Of a stretch of 64,000 nucleotides of DNA, positions 8,326 through 16,373 are shown piece by piece. The position numbers were made by a program, and so were the translations under genes. The stretch is from positions 877,459 through 941,458 of the forward strand of contig JAEBDY010000001.1 of assembly GCA_049997955.1 (NCBI GenBank). Reading direction: 5' to 3'. A model generated the notes under the pieces. The model was not told the origin of the DNA. It searched no databases and worked only from the letters and a program-made list of their open reading frames with translations. The first letter of the stretch is position 1; every line of letters begins with the position of its first letter. This DNA is from Umezawaea sp049997955 (lineage in GTDB: Bacteria > Actinomycetota > Actinomycetes > Mycobacteriales > Pseudonocardiaceae).

Positions 8326-8792
8326 TGCGCTGGGTGCGGCTGGTCCCGGAGTTCACGTCGGTGGGTGCGCACTTCGACCGCGAGGTGCTGTCCGCGCTGG
8401 ACAGGGCCGAGGTGGCGGCGGACCTCGTGCTGACCCACGTCGAGCGCACCGGCACGGTCGCGGTGTCCGTGGTGTCGGCCCGGATCACCGGCGGGCTCGC
8501 ACCCGGCACCGAGATCGACCCGCCTGCCGAGGGGCGCTGCGTCCGGTTCGCGGGCCAGTCGAGGATGACCGGCGTCCACCACGTCGCGGAGATCGTCGAG
8601 GCGACGGCGATCGACGAGGTGATCGGCATCGGGGCCGCCGTCACGCCGGACACCCGCGTGGACACCGGCGGGTTCGTGCGGCCGGAGTACCGCGACGGGC
8701 GGTTGGTGCTGCTGGTCGAACCCGCGGCGGGCGGCGTGTTCCAGCCCGCCGAGATCGAGCAGCCGCACGAGTGCTGCGGCGGAGCGCACTGA
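8325..8792 (+). CDS. Conserved hypothetical protein coupled to PHP phosphoesterase
   Basis: A 155-aa protein read from GTG 8325, whose first base is the last base of the preceding TAG, so the genes are translationally coupled. The sequence is beta-rich (VRFAGQSRMTGVHHVAEIVEATAI), has no signal peptide or membrane segment, and ends PHECCGGAH with adjacent cysteines and two histidines that could bind a metal. I recognise no family. The coupling suggests a cytoplasmic accessory to the metal-dependent PHP enzyme, for example in metal insertion; this is inference only. Confidence 0.75.
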   Translation: MRWVRLVPEFTSVGAHFDREVLSALDRAEVAADLVLTHVERTGTVAVSVVSARITGGLAPGTEIDPPAEGRCVRFAGQSRMTGVHHVAEIVEATAIDEVIGIGAAVTPDTRVDTGGFVRPEYRDGRLVLLVEPAAGGVFQPAEIEQPHECCGGAH

Positions 8793-8793
8793 C

Positions 8794-8839
8794 GTGCGCC
8801 CGGTGGGCGGTCAGCGTCCTGACCACCCACCGGGCGCAC
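8794..8839. terminator. Strong bidirectional terminator hairpin
   Basis: Two perfect 14-nt arms (8794-8807 and 8826-8839) continue inward after one mismatch as GGTCAG/CTGACC around a CGTC loop. The element lies between convergent genes ending at 8792 and 8847. Confidence 0.75.
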
Positions 8840-8846
8840 GCAACGG

Positions 8847-9740
8847 CTAGACCCTCGCTGGGGTGAGCAGGTCGCCGAGGCCGATGCGCTCCAGGAACTC
8901 GACCCGGACCCGGTCCGCCACCGCCGAGACCTCCTCCGCCCCGTCGTTCGCCGGGTCGACGTGGGTGCGGAACGGCCTGGTGCCGTCCGGCATCCCGACC
9001 ACCTCGACGACGGCGTCGGCGACGGCCGACACGTCGGAGTCCGGCGGTGCGATGGCGGCGAGCCGCTCCGACACCTGCTCCATGAGCCCGGCGTAGCGGG
9101 TCTCGTACGCGGCGACCGTGGCCTGGTCGGCCGGACGGCCGCTGTTCGGGAAGTGGTTGGTGCCCGAGGTGAACGCGCCCGGCACGATGATCGCCGTCTC
9201 GATGCCGAAGCGGGCGACCTCGGCGGCGTAGCTGACCGCGACCGCGTCCATCGCGGCCTTGGCGGCGAAGTACGGCGCGAGGTACGGCGGCGTGCCACCT
9301 CGGGTGCTGGTGCTGCCGGTCCACAGCAGCAGGCCGTTGCCCTGGGCGCGGAGCAGCGGCAGGACCGCGCGGTTGACCCGCTGCGCGCCGAGCACGTTGG
9401 TGTCGAACACCTGCGCCATCTCCTCCGGGCTGAACGCCTCGGCCGGGCCGGTCACCATGTGGCCCGCGTTGTGCATCACCACGTCGATGCGGCCGTGCTC
9501 GCCGTGGACCGCGGCGATCGCCGCGTCGGCCGACGGCTGGCTGGACGCGTCCAGCTCGACCGACCGCAGGTCGACGCCGTGGTGCTCGGCGTACTCCGCG
9601 TACTCGGCGACCTTGGGGGCGTTGCGGCTCCTGGTGTTCCGCATTCCGGCGTGGACGGTGTGGCCCGCGCGGGCCAGGGCCTTGGCGGTGAGTTCGCCGA
9701 TGCCGCTGGACGCTCCGGTGATGACGACGATCTTGTTCAT
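8847..9740 (-). CDS. SDR-family oxidoreductase
   Basis: A 297-aa classical short-chain dehydrogenase/reductase. The nucleotide motif TGASSGIG is at 8-15, NAG near 90, the catalytic Ser lies in TGSTSTRGG and the Tyr-Lys pair in YFAAKAAM. The Arg-containing GMRNTRSR after strand 2 suggests NADPH preference. It is last in a minus-strand unit TetR-SDR-SDR, 30 bp downstream of the previous SDR stop, with a ribosome binding site in AAGGAC. The substrate is unknown. The repeated EYAEYAEHH after strand 2 is an odd local duplication. Confidence 0.9.
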   Translation of the reverse strand: MNKIVVITGASSGIGELTAKALARAGHTVHAGMRNTRSRNAPKVAEYAEYAEHHGVDLRSVELDASSQPSADAAIAAVHGEHGRIDVVMHNAGHMVTGPAEAFSPEEMAQVFDTNVLGAQRVNRAVLPLLRAQGNGLLLWTGSTSTRGGTPPYLAPYFAAKAAMDAVAVSYAAEVARFGIETAIIVPGAFTSGTNHFPNSGRPADQATVAAYETRYAGLMEQVSERLAAIAPPDSDVSAVADAVVEVVGMPDGTRPFRTHVDPANDGAEEVSAVADRVRVEFLERIGLGDLLTPARV

Positions 9741-9770
9741 GACGACTGTCCTTTCAGGATTCGCGGAGGG

Positions 9771-10499
9771 TCAGACGATGCCGCCGTTCGAGCGGACGAC
9801 CTGGCCGTTGATCCAGCGGGACGGGCCCGCGAGGAACGCGACGAGGTCGGCCAGGTCGGCGGGTTGCCCGAGGCGCTCCAGCGGAGCGGCCTTCGCCAGG
9901 GAGGCGATGGTCTCCTCGTCCTTGCCGTCCAGGAACAACGCGGTGGCGGTCGGTCCGGGGGCGACGGTGTTGACCGTGATGTCCTTGCCGCGCAGCTCCT
10001 TGGCCAGGATCATCGTGATGGCCTCCACCGCACCCTTGGTCGCGGCGTACGGGGCGTAGTTCGGCATCCGCAGGCCGAGCACCGACGTGGAGAAGGTGAT
10101 GATCGCGCCGCCCTCGCGGACCCGGCGGGCGGCCTGCTGGCCGACCACGAAGGTGCCGCGGACGTTGGTGCGGTGCATGCGGTCGAAGGCGTCGAAGTCG
10201 ATGTCCGCCACGGGCGACAGGTACATCGTGCCCGCCGCGTGGACCACCACGTCGACCCCGCCGAACGCGGACTCCGCCGCGTCGAAGAGGGCGCTCACCT
10301 GGTCGACCTCGGCCACGTCCGCCTGGACGGCGACGGCCTCGCCGCCCGCTCCGGTGATGGCGGCCACGGCCGCGTCGGCCTCGGTCTTGTTGCCCGCGTA
10401 GTTGACGACGACCGCGAAGCCGTCCCGGCCGAGCCGCTCGGCGGATTCCCGGCCGATGCCACGGGAACCACCGGTGATGATGGCGACGCGCTTGCTCAT
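9771..10499 (-). CDS. SDR-family oxidoreductase, 3-ketoacyl reductase-like
   Basis: A 242-aa SDR with TGGSRGIG at 9-16, an NYAGNK motif after strand 2 typical of NADPH-dependent members, NVRGTFVVGQQAAR, the YAPYAATKGAV catalytic Tyr-Lys segment and an SNGGIV C-terminus as in FabG/glucose-dehydrogenase-like SDRs. ATG 10499 is preceded by GAGGAG; the longer frame to 10550 lacks a plausible start. It is the middle gene of the TetR-SDR-SDR unit, so its promoter is probably repressed by the upstream TetR protein. Confidence 0.9.
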   Translation of the reverse strand: MSKRVAIITGGSRGIGRESAERLGRDGFAVVVNYAGNKTEADAAVAAITGAGGEAVAVQADVAEVDQVSALFDAAESAFGGVDVVVHAAGTMYLSPVADIDFDAFDRMHRTNVRGTFVVGQQAARRVREGGAIITFSTSVLGLRMPNYAPYAATKGAVEAITMILAKELRGKDITVNTVAPGPTATALFLDGKDEETIASLAKAAPLERLGQPADLADLVAFLAGPSRWINGQVVRSNGGIV

Positions 10500-10578
10500 G
10501 TCCTGCTCCTCGAGGGTGTGGGGTATCGCCGGTTGGCGCCGTTGCGCCAACCGCTGGTGCTGCTGGATTCGTGCCGGG

Positions 10579-11250
10579 TCAGTCGGTGAGGCGGGTCAGC
10601 CACTCCTGCAAGAGGTCCGTCTCCGCCGCCGTCAGCCTGTCCGGCGGCGACCGGCGCAACCGGGCGCCGAGCGCGGAGGCCGCTCCGTCGTCGTGGCCCA
10701 CCGCGTCCCCGGTGGGCACGAGGATCGCCGCGTGGATCGCGTCCCGGACACGGGTCGAGACGTCCGGCGCGTACAGCTCGCGCCGGGTGATGAGCACGAG
10801 CGCGACGCCGGTGTTGGCCGACATCACCATCTGCGCGGCCACCTCGGGCGACACGCCCAGCCTGCCCGCGGCGGCGCAGCGCTCCAGGACCTGCAACAGC
10901 AACTGGTGGGCCTCGACCGCCGCGGCGGGCGTGCCGCTCACGGTGGGGGAGTACATCAGCCGGTAGTAGCTGGGGTTCGCCAGCGCGAACGCCACGTGGG
11001 CGTCCCACCCGTCCCGCAGGTCCCGCACGGGGTCGGCGGACGGCACGGCGGCCCGCTTGCCCGCCAGGTACCGCTCGAAGCCGTGGTCCACGACCGCCGA
11101 GAGCAGGCCTTCCTTGTCGCCGAACTGCCGGTAGAGCGCCGGGGCGCCGACGCCCGCGGCCTCGCAGACCGCCCTGGTCGACACGTCCGCGATCGGCGAC
11201 GCGGCGAGCAGCTCGGCCGCTGCTTCCAGTATCCGCGTTCTCGTGCTCAT
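10579..11250 (-). CDS. TetR/AcrR-family transcriptional regulator
   Basis: A 223-aa TetR-type repressor. The N-terminal three-helix DNA-binding domain is RILEAAAELLAA then VSTRAVCEAAGVGAPALYRQFGDKEGLLSAVVD (about residues 6-55), followed by an all-helical ligand domain including NPSYYRLMYS. It heads the minus-strand unit with two SDR genes (79 bp to the first), implying control of that operon. Two copies of GGAAGC-N5-TAACAC lie immediately upstream and are candidate binding sites. The ligand is unknown. Confidence 0.9.
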   Translation of the reverse strand: MSTRTRILEAAAELLAASPIADVSTRAVCEAAGVGAPALYRQFGDKEGLLSAVVDHGFERYLAGKRAAVPSADPVRDLRDGWDAHVAFALANPSYYRLMYSPTVSGTPAAAVEAHQLLLQVLERCAAAGRLGVSPEVAAQMVMSANTGVALVLITRRELYAPDVSTRVRDAIHAAILVPTGDAVGHDDGAASALGARLRRSPPDRLTAAETDLLQEWLTRLTD

Positions 11251-11313
11251 GGAAGCAACGCTAACACGAGAATCGTATCTACGCTACCGCTGATGTGGAA
11301 GCGTTGATAACAC
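11251..11313. promoter_or_regulatory. Direct-repeat operator candidate upstream of TetR
   Basis: GGAAGC-N5-TAACAC occurs twice on the same strand, at 11251-11267 and 11297-11313, 46 bp apart. Between them lies AGAATCGTATCT (11269-11280), a partial palindrome. The first copy abuts the TetR start codon. Confidence 0.35.
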
Positions 11314-11317
11314 CGGC

Positions 11318-11350
11318 GAGGGCCGCTCCCGTCGATCAGGAGCGGCCCTC
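11318..11350 (-). terminator. Hairpin terminator of penicillin acylase gene
   Basis: A perfect 12-bp stem (11318-11329 with 11339-11350, 9-nt loop) begins 15 bp after the acylase stop codon. Confidence 0.7.
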
Positions 11351-11364
11351 GTGGACTTCCCAGT

Positions 11365-13617
11365 TCAGGAGCGTTGTCGCACCTGCACGACCCGCAGTTC
11401 CGGTGACGCGAGGACATCCCGCTCGCAGAAGCGCTCGGTCACCCACTGCTTCTTCGAGTACAGCTTCGTCTGGTCGCTGAAGTGCGGAGACGTCGAATCG
11501 GACGACTGGGAGTACGCCAGCAGCGTCGCCGCGTCCGGGCACCCGTCCCCGTCGAACGACACCACGTGCAGGTAGGTGGCCCCGTGCTGCATCTCGGTGT
11601 AGCCCTTGGCCGGGTCCCAGGGGCCGCGGATGGAGTTGAAGACGCCCAGTCCCGCGGTGCCGCCGTTGATCGGGATCCGTTCACCGCCGCGGACGACGTA
11701 GTGGTTGTCGCCCAGCGGTGCGTTCAGCGGGATGCCCGCCGCGCGCAGTTCGCCGACGGCGGCGGCCAGCGCTTCGCCGATGGCCGGGACGTCCGTGTTC
11801 AGCGTGTTCGGCGTGCCGATCGGGTCGGCCGCGCTGAACGGGACCTTCCAGACCGCGCTGCCCGCCGTGCTCCGCACCCTGGTCCAGAACCGGTCGAACA
11901 GCAGGGCGCCGCGGCTGCCGACGTCGTGGTTCCGGTCCCAGGTGGACAGTGCGTCGCACGCCTCGGCGAGGTCCGCCGACAACGTGCGGCACAGCCGGAC
12001 CACGTCGTCGACCGCCAGGTCCGCGACGGTGTCGTGGTTGGAGAACATCAGGTCCTGCAACGACTGCCGGGTGTGCTTGACACCGTCGGAGAGGTCCTTC
12101 AATGCGCCGCGGGTGCGGACGGTGCGCTCGGTGCCCGTCGTGCCGAAGATCCGCGAGTACCCCGTGACCGGCTGGGCCGGGTTCGTCAGCCAGTAGCTGT
12201 CGTTCGAGTTCTCCAGGTAGTCGTCGCGCCGCAGGGAAGGCAGCGACGACGGCCCGAACACGCCGGGCTGCACGGCGTCGCCGTCCCGACCCCACGCGCA
12301 GTCGCCCCGCGACCCGTCCAGCACGGCGAGCCCGTCCGCGGCCCAGGTCCGCTTCCCCAGGTCGGTGTTGCAGCGCGCCGCGCGCTCGTCGGTCACGTTG
12401 GGCACGTTGTGCAGCTGCGAGTACCTCGCCCTGCCCCGCGAGTCCGTGATGAAGATGTTCATCCACGGCAGGCCCTGCGTCTCCTCCAGCGCCCGGAACG
12501 CCGACGCCGTGTCACCGGCCCGCGACAGGCGTTCCATCGAGTTCGCGAACCGCAGGTTCTCGGCGTTCGCGTCGGCGAGCGAGTACGCCGTCTCCGCCGT
12601 CCACGGCAACTCCTGCCCGTTGGCCGCGCGCACGACCGGCCCGTACCGGCTCCACCACTGCGGCCTCGTGACGGTGGTGCCGTCCTGCACGGTGACCGTC
12701 ACGTCGCGGCGCACCATGTCCTCCGCCTTGCCGTCCACCAGGTACTTCGTCGGCGACCCCGGCACCAGTTCGAGCGCGAACAGCGTGAACGTCCTGGTCG
12801 TGTCCGCCGCCGTGCCGCTCCACGCCATCGTCGCGTTGTGGCCCAACCACAGGAACGGGACGCCGACGACGCCCGCGCCCGCCGCGTCCATCCGGCCGGG
12901 GATCGTCAGGTGCGACTGCCACAACCGCAGGTCGGGCGTGTTCCACGGCAGGTGCGGGTTCGCCAGCGACATGCCCCGCCCGTTCGCGGTCCGCGCGCCG
13001 CCGAGCGCGATCGCGTTGCTGCCGATCGACAGCTCCGGGTCCTGCGCCGCGATCCCGTCCGCCGCCGAGCCCTGCCCGAACACCATGCCGAGGGCGTACA
13101 CGTGCCGGTAGACGTCGATCTCGGTCATCGGTCGCACCCACGCCGCACCCGCGCAGGCCGGATCGGTGATCTTCTTCTCCCGCAGGTGTTCCGACACCCC
13201 GGCCGCGTACCCGGCGACGGCCTCGCGCACCTCGGGCGACGGACCCGTCCGGTCCTTCCGCGCGAGGAGCCGCTCCACCACCCCGGTGTCGTTGATCCCC
13301 TGGAAGTACAGGTCGCTGGCCAGGTTCGTCCTCGCCCGCGACAACCCGCTGCCGGGGTTCGCGTCCGCGCCGAGGTGCCGCGACCGCGTGCCCGACGTCG
13401 TCAACATCGTCTGCGCCAACGAACACGCGTTGTCGGTCGCCGCCGCGTAACCCTGACCGAACCCGAGCCGCCGGTAGTCGGCCGCCACGATGTGCGGAAT
13501 GCCGTGCTCGGTGTACCGGATGGTCGCGCTCAGCCCTCGTGCCTCGGCTGTCGCGGCCCCCGTCCAGAGGAGGGCCACCGCCGTCGCGGCAGCCGTGAAC
13601 TTGCTTCGGAGCAGCAC
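11365..13617 (-). CDS. Secreted penicillin acylase-family Ntn hydrolase
   Basis: A 750-aa precursor of the penicillin amidase family. The start is GTG 13617, seven bases after AAGGAG; a longer frame to 13659 has no such site. A signal peptide (LLRSKFTAAATAVALLW, cleavage near residue 25) precedes the alpha-chain (IRYTEHGIPHIVAADYRRLGFGQGYAAATD). The autocatalytic site is GSNAIALGG, giving Ser200 as N-terminal nucleophile of the beta chain after self-cleavage. The sequence resembles aculeacin/cyclic lipopeptide acylases and acyl-homoserine-lactone acylases more than penicillin G acylase. It should hydrolyse an N-acyl amide outside the cell; lipopeptide deacylation or quorum quenching are both possible. 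Confidence 0.92.
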   Translation of the reverse strand: MLLRSKFTAAATAVALLWTGAATAEARGLSATIRYTEHGIPHIVAADYRRLGFGQGYAAATDNACSLAQTMLTTSGTRSRHLGADANPGSGLSRARTNLASDLYFQGINDTGVVERLLARKDRTGPSPEVREAVAGYAAGVSEHLREKKITDPACAGAAWVRPMTEIDVYRHVYALGMVFGQGSAADGIAAQDPELSIGSNAIALGGARTANGRGMSLANPHLPWNTPDLRLWQSHLTIPGRMDAAGAGVVGVPFLWLGHNATMAWSGTAADTTRTFTLFALELVPGSPTKYLVDGKAEDMVRRDVTVTVQDGTTVTRPQWWSRYGPVVRAANGQELPWTAETAYSLADANAENLRFANSMERLSRAGDTASAFRALEETQGLPWMNIFITDSRGRARYSQLHNVPNVTDERAARCNTDLGKRTWAADGLAVLDGSRGDCAWGRDGDAVQPGVFGPSSLPSLRRDDYLENSNDSYWLTNPAQPVTGYSRIFGTTGTERTVRTRGALKDLSDGVKHTRQSLQDLMFSNHDTVADLAVDDVVRLCRTLSADLAEACDALSTWDRNHDVGSRGALLFDRFWTRVRSTAGSAVWKVPFSAADPIGTPNTLNTDVPAIGEALAAAVGELRAAGIPLNAPLGDNHYVVRGGERIPINGGTAGLGVFNSIRGPWDPAKGYTEMQHGATYLHVVSFDGDGCPDAATLLAYSQSSDSTSPHFSDQTKLYSKKQWVTERFCERDVLASPELRVVQVRQRS

Positions 13618-13656
13618 GGATGCTCTCCTTTCCGTGGAAGTGGGTGCTCGTGAAGG

Positions 13657-13674
13657 CACGCCCCTCGGGGCGTG
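13657..13674. other. Short hairpin upstream of acylase gene
   Basis: CACGCCCC-TC-GGGGCGTG forms an 8-bp stem with a 2-base loop 40 bp upstream of the acylase start, in the 112-bp spacer after the HTH gene. It could be a second terminator element or an operator; its role is unclear. Confidence 0.35.
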
Positions 13675-13693
13675 TTGTGGTGCTTGCTTCCTC

Positions 13694-13727
13694 CCTGGGT
13701 CGTCGAGTTGCCGCTCGGCGACCCAGG
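13694..13727 (-). terminator. Hairpin after HTH regulator gene
   Basis: CCTGGGTCG (13694-13702) pairs with CGACCCAGG (13719-13727), two bases after the stop codon of the winged-helix gene. Confidence 0.55.
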
Positions 13728-13729
13728 CC

Positions 13730-14278
13730 TCATTCGGCCTTGGGAAAAGCGATGAAGCGCAACAGGACTTCCCGCGCGTCAGCGGGCACGTCCTCGCGCC
13801 AGTACCGCTTCACCAGGGCCAGGTAGTCCTCGAAGAACTCCCGCAGCTCGTCCTCCGTGACGACGATCGACCCCCGCGAGTACGGGACCGCGTCGCCCCA
13901 GGTGCCCATGTCCCCGCTCTGCGCCTGGAACCTCGTCCAGGCCTGGAGGTCCTCGGCGAGCTGCGCGTTGTTCAACTCGTCCAGCGCGGCCGCCATCTCC
14001 GGGGTCCGCGCGCTGCGTCGCGGGTACCGCAGATCCCGGCGGACCACCCGCCACCACCGCTCCTTGCCCTTGCCGAGCGAGGGCTCGTCCTCGACGAACC
14101 CGTGCCTGGCCAGTTCGCGGAGGTGGTAGCTCGTCGATCCGGTGTTCTCGTCCAACGCCGCCGCCAGGGTCGTCGACGACGCCGGTCCGCGCCTCAGCTC
14201 GGCCATGATGCGCCTCCTCAGCGGGTGCGCCATGGCCTTCAGCACCGCGGGGTCGACGATCTCCTCCGGCTGCGACAT
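13730..14278 (-). CDS. Winged-helix (ArsR-like) transcriptional regulator
   Basis: A 182-aa protein starting at ATG 14278 (MSQPEEIVDPAVLKAMAHP). Residues 8-85 form an ArsR-type winged helix: LKAMAHPLRRRIMAELRRG, then the recognition helix NTGSTSYHLRELARHG and wing GKGKERWWRVV. The last 95 residues are helical and acidic (LREFFEDYLALVKRYWRED), as in actinobacterial regulators of drug or stress genes. It is divergent from the GH20 hexosaminidase gene (209 bp) and upstream of the acylase gene on the same strand; its target is not evident. Confidence 0.85.
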   Translation of the reverse strand: MSQPEEIVDPAVLKAMAHPLRRRIMAELRRGPASSTTLAAALDENTGSTSYHLRELARHGFVEDEPSLGKGKERWWRVVRRDLRYPRRSARTPEMAAALDELNNAQLAEDLQAWTRFQAQSGDMGTWGDAVPYSRGSIVVTEDELREFFEDYLALVKRYWREDVPADAREVLLRFIAFPKAE

Positions 14279-14408
14279 GCCCCGACGGTAGCGTGCAGAG
14301 ATTTCTTTGCACAGGTTTCCCGGCAAAGATCGGGGTTCTCCCCGAGGCCACTCGGCCACCGCGCTCGCTGCGCCGTCACGGTGGTTCGGCGGGGAGCGGG
14401 GGAGGTCA

Positions 14409-14424
14409 AGTGGTACAGACCATT
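14409..14424. promoter_or_regulatory. DasR-responsive element (dre)-like site
   Basis: AGTGGTACAGACCATT matches 13 of 16 positions of the dre consensus and overlaps a consensus -35 hexamer TTGACA (14423-14428), 64 bp upstream of the hexosaminidase start. Binding there would block RNA polymerase. Chitin- and GlcNAc-linked genes are the classic DasR targets, so the context supports it. Confidence 0.7.
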
Positions 14425-14487
14425 GACAAAGGAGGCGGTGGTTCAGCAGTCTGCGGACGTGGGAACGGCTCGACCGAGGAGGACGAC

Positions 14488-16305
14488 GTGGAAACCCAAG
14501 CGCTCCAAGGAAGTCGATGGCGTCGGGCGGGTCGTGCCCTCGCCGCGGCGGCACTCGTGGCCGGTGGGACGGTCGTCTGGACGCTGGGCGGCCAGACCTC
14601 GAACGTCGCCCAGGCCGCCGAACCCCTCGGGAGCCTCGTGCCCGCGCCCGTGTCGGTGCAGGCCACGGCCGGTGTCACGCACACGCTGACCAGCACGTCC
14701 AAGATCTACACGCAGGCGGGCGACGCGGAGGCCCGCTCGGTCGGCGACTACCTGGCAGGCGTCCTGCGCAGGTCCACCGGCTTCGCCCTCCCGGTCTCCG
14801 ACGCCTCCGGCACCCCGACCGACGGCATCGCGCTCCTGCTCACCGGCGCCAACGCCTCCGTCGGCGACCAGGGCTACCAGCTCGACGTCACGGCGTCGAC
14901 GGTCGTGCTCAGGGCGAACAGGGCGGCAGGCCTCTTCGGCGGCGTGCAGACGCTGCGCCAGCTGCTGCCCGCGAAGGTCGAGGCCGCGACCGTCCAAACC
15001 GGACCGTGGACGCTGCCCGGCACCGCCATCCTCGACCACCCGCGCTTCGGGCACCGCGGCGCGATGCTCGACGTGGCACGGCACTTCCACCCGGTCGCCG
15101 CGGTCAAGAAGTACCTCGACCAGCTGGCGCTGTACAAGGTGAACTACTTCCACCTGCACCTGACCGACGACCAGGGCTGGCGCATCGCCATCGACAGCTG
15201 GCCCAGGCTGACCACGGTCGGCGGCAGCACCCAGGTGGGCGGCGGCGCGGGCGGCTTCTACACCAAGGCCCAGTACCAGGAGATCATCGCCTACGCGGCC
15301 TCCCGGTTCATCACCGTGATCCCCGAAGTAGACCTCCCCGGCCACACCAACGCCGCGCTCGCGTCGTACGCGGAGCTGAACTGCAACGGCGTGGCCCCGG
15401 CCCTGCGCACCGACACGGCCGTCGGCTACAGCTCGCTCTGCGTCTCGAAGGACGTGACGTACCAGTTCGTCGACGACGTGGTCCGCGAGATCGCGGCCAT
15501 CACCCCCGGCCCGTACTTCCACATCGGCGGTGACGAGGCCCAGGCCACCAGCGACGCCGACTACCAGGCGTTCATGGACCGGACCCTGCCCATCGTCAAG
15601 AAGTACGGCAAGCAGCCCATGGGCTGGCACGAGTTCGTCAAGACCACCACCGACACCGGCGCGGTCCCGCAGTACTGGGGCACCAGCACCTCCAACTCCG
15701 TGGTCGCCGCCGCGGCGGCCCGCGGCCAGAAGGTCCTGATGTCCCCGGCCAACAAGGCCTACCTGGACATGAAGTACCACGCCGGAACGCCGCTGGGCCT
15801 GGAGTGGGCGGGCCGCATCGAGGTGCAGGACGCCTACGACTGGAACCCCGCCGCCCACGTCTCCGGCGTCGGCGAGTCCGCCGTCCGCGGCGTGGAAGCT
15901 CCACTGTGGACGGAGACCATCGCCACCTCCGCCGACATCGAGTTCATGGCCTTCCCCCGGCTCGCGGCCATCGCCGAACTCGGCTGGTCCCCGTGGTCCA
16001 CGCACAACTGGGACCGGTTCAAGCTCCGCCTGGCCGCCCAGGGCCCCCGCTGGACGGCCCAGGGCATCAACTTCTACCGGTCGACCCAGGTCCCCTGGGA
16101 GACCACCACCCCGACGACGACCACGACGACCACGACGACGCTGCCCGGCACCTGCCCTGCGGCCTGGGACCGCGCCAAGGTCTACAACGCCACGAACGCC
16201 GTCTCCCACAACAGCCGCAGGTGGACGGCCCAGTGGTGGACCCAGGGCGAGGAACCCGGCACCACCGGCCAGTGGGGCGTCTGGCGCGACGGCGGCGCCT
16301 GCTGA
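14488..16305 (+). CDS. Secreted GH20 beta-N-acetylhexosaminidase with C-terminal CBM
   Basis: A 605-aa exported enzyme. GTG 14488 follows GAGGAGG. A basic N-terminus and hydrophobic segment (residues 10-33) form the signal peptide. Residues about 50-180 are the GH20 N-terminal beta domain; the catalytic barrel begins at HPRFGHRGAMLDVARHF. HLTDDQGW (224-231) and the catalytic pair HIGGDEA (Asp349-Glu350) define GH20 substrate-assisted catalysis on terminal beta-GlcNAc/GalNAc. A Thr-rich linker (TTTPTTTTTTTTT) leads to a 45-residue module with conserved Trp residues (CPAAWDRAKVYNATNAVSHN, WTAQWWTQGEEPG), a CBM5/12 chitin-binding type. It should release GlcNAc from chitooligosaccharides. A dre-like operator controls the promoter. 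Confidence 0.95.
   Translation: METQALQGSRWRRAGRALAAAALVAGGTVVWTLGGQTSNVAQAAEPLGSLVPAPVSVQATAGVTHTLTSTSKIYTQAGDAEARSVGDYLAGVLRRSTGFALPVSDASGTPTDGIALLLTGANASVGDQGYQLDVTASTVVLRANRAAGLFGGVQTLRQLLPAKVEAATVQTGPWTLPGTAILDHPRFGHRGAMLDVARHFHPVAAVKKYLDQLALYKVNYFHLHLTDDQGWRIAIDSWPRLTTVGGSTQVGGGAGGFYTKAQYQEIIAYAASRFITVIPEVDLPGHTNAALASYAELNCNGVAPALRTDTAVGYSSLCVSKDVTYQFVDDVVREIAAITPGPYFHIGGDEAQATSDADYQAFMDRTLPIVKKYGKQPMGWHEFVKTTTDTGAVPQYWGTSTSNSVVAAAAARGQKVLMSPANKAYLDMKYHAGTPLGLEWAGRIEVQDAYDWNPAAHVSGVGESAVRGVEAPLWTETIATSADIEFMAFPRLAAIAELGWSPWSTHNWDRFKLRLAAQGPRWTAQGINFYRSTQVPWETTTPTTTTTTTTTLPGTCPAAWDRAKVYNATNAVSHNSRRWTAQWWTQGEEPGTTGQWGVWRDGGAC
16099..16141 (+). repeat. Simple-sequence repeat encoding the Thr-rich linker
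   Basis: A run of ACC/ACG threonine codons in a 9-nt rhythm (ACGACGACC-like) encodes the flexible linker between the GH20 barrel and the chitin-binding module. Such runs tend to vary in length by slippage. Confidence 0.6.
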
Positions 16306-16306
16306 C

Positions 16307-16351
16307 GTCCGCGGCGGTGAACGGACCCCCGATCCGCTCACCGCCGCGGAC
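16307..16351 (+). terminator. Hairpin terminator after hexosaminidase
   Basis: Perfect 14-bp arms (16307-16320 and 16338-16351) with an inner CGGA/TCCG pairing start directly after the stop codon and separate the GH20 gene from the downstream aminotransferase. Confidence 0.75.
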
Positions 16352-16373
16352 CCCCGTGGTGTAGGGATGGACC

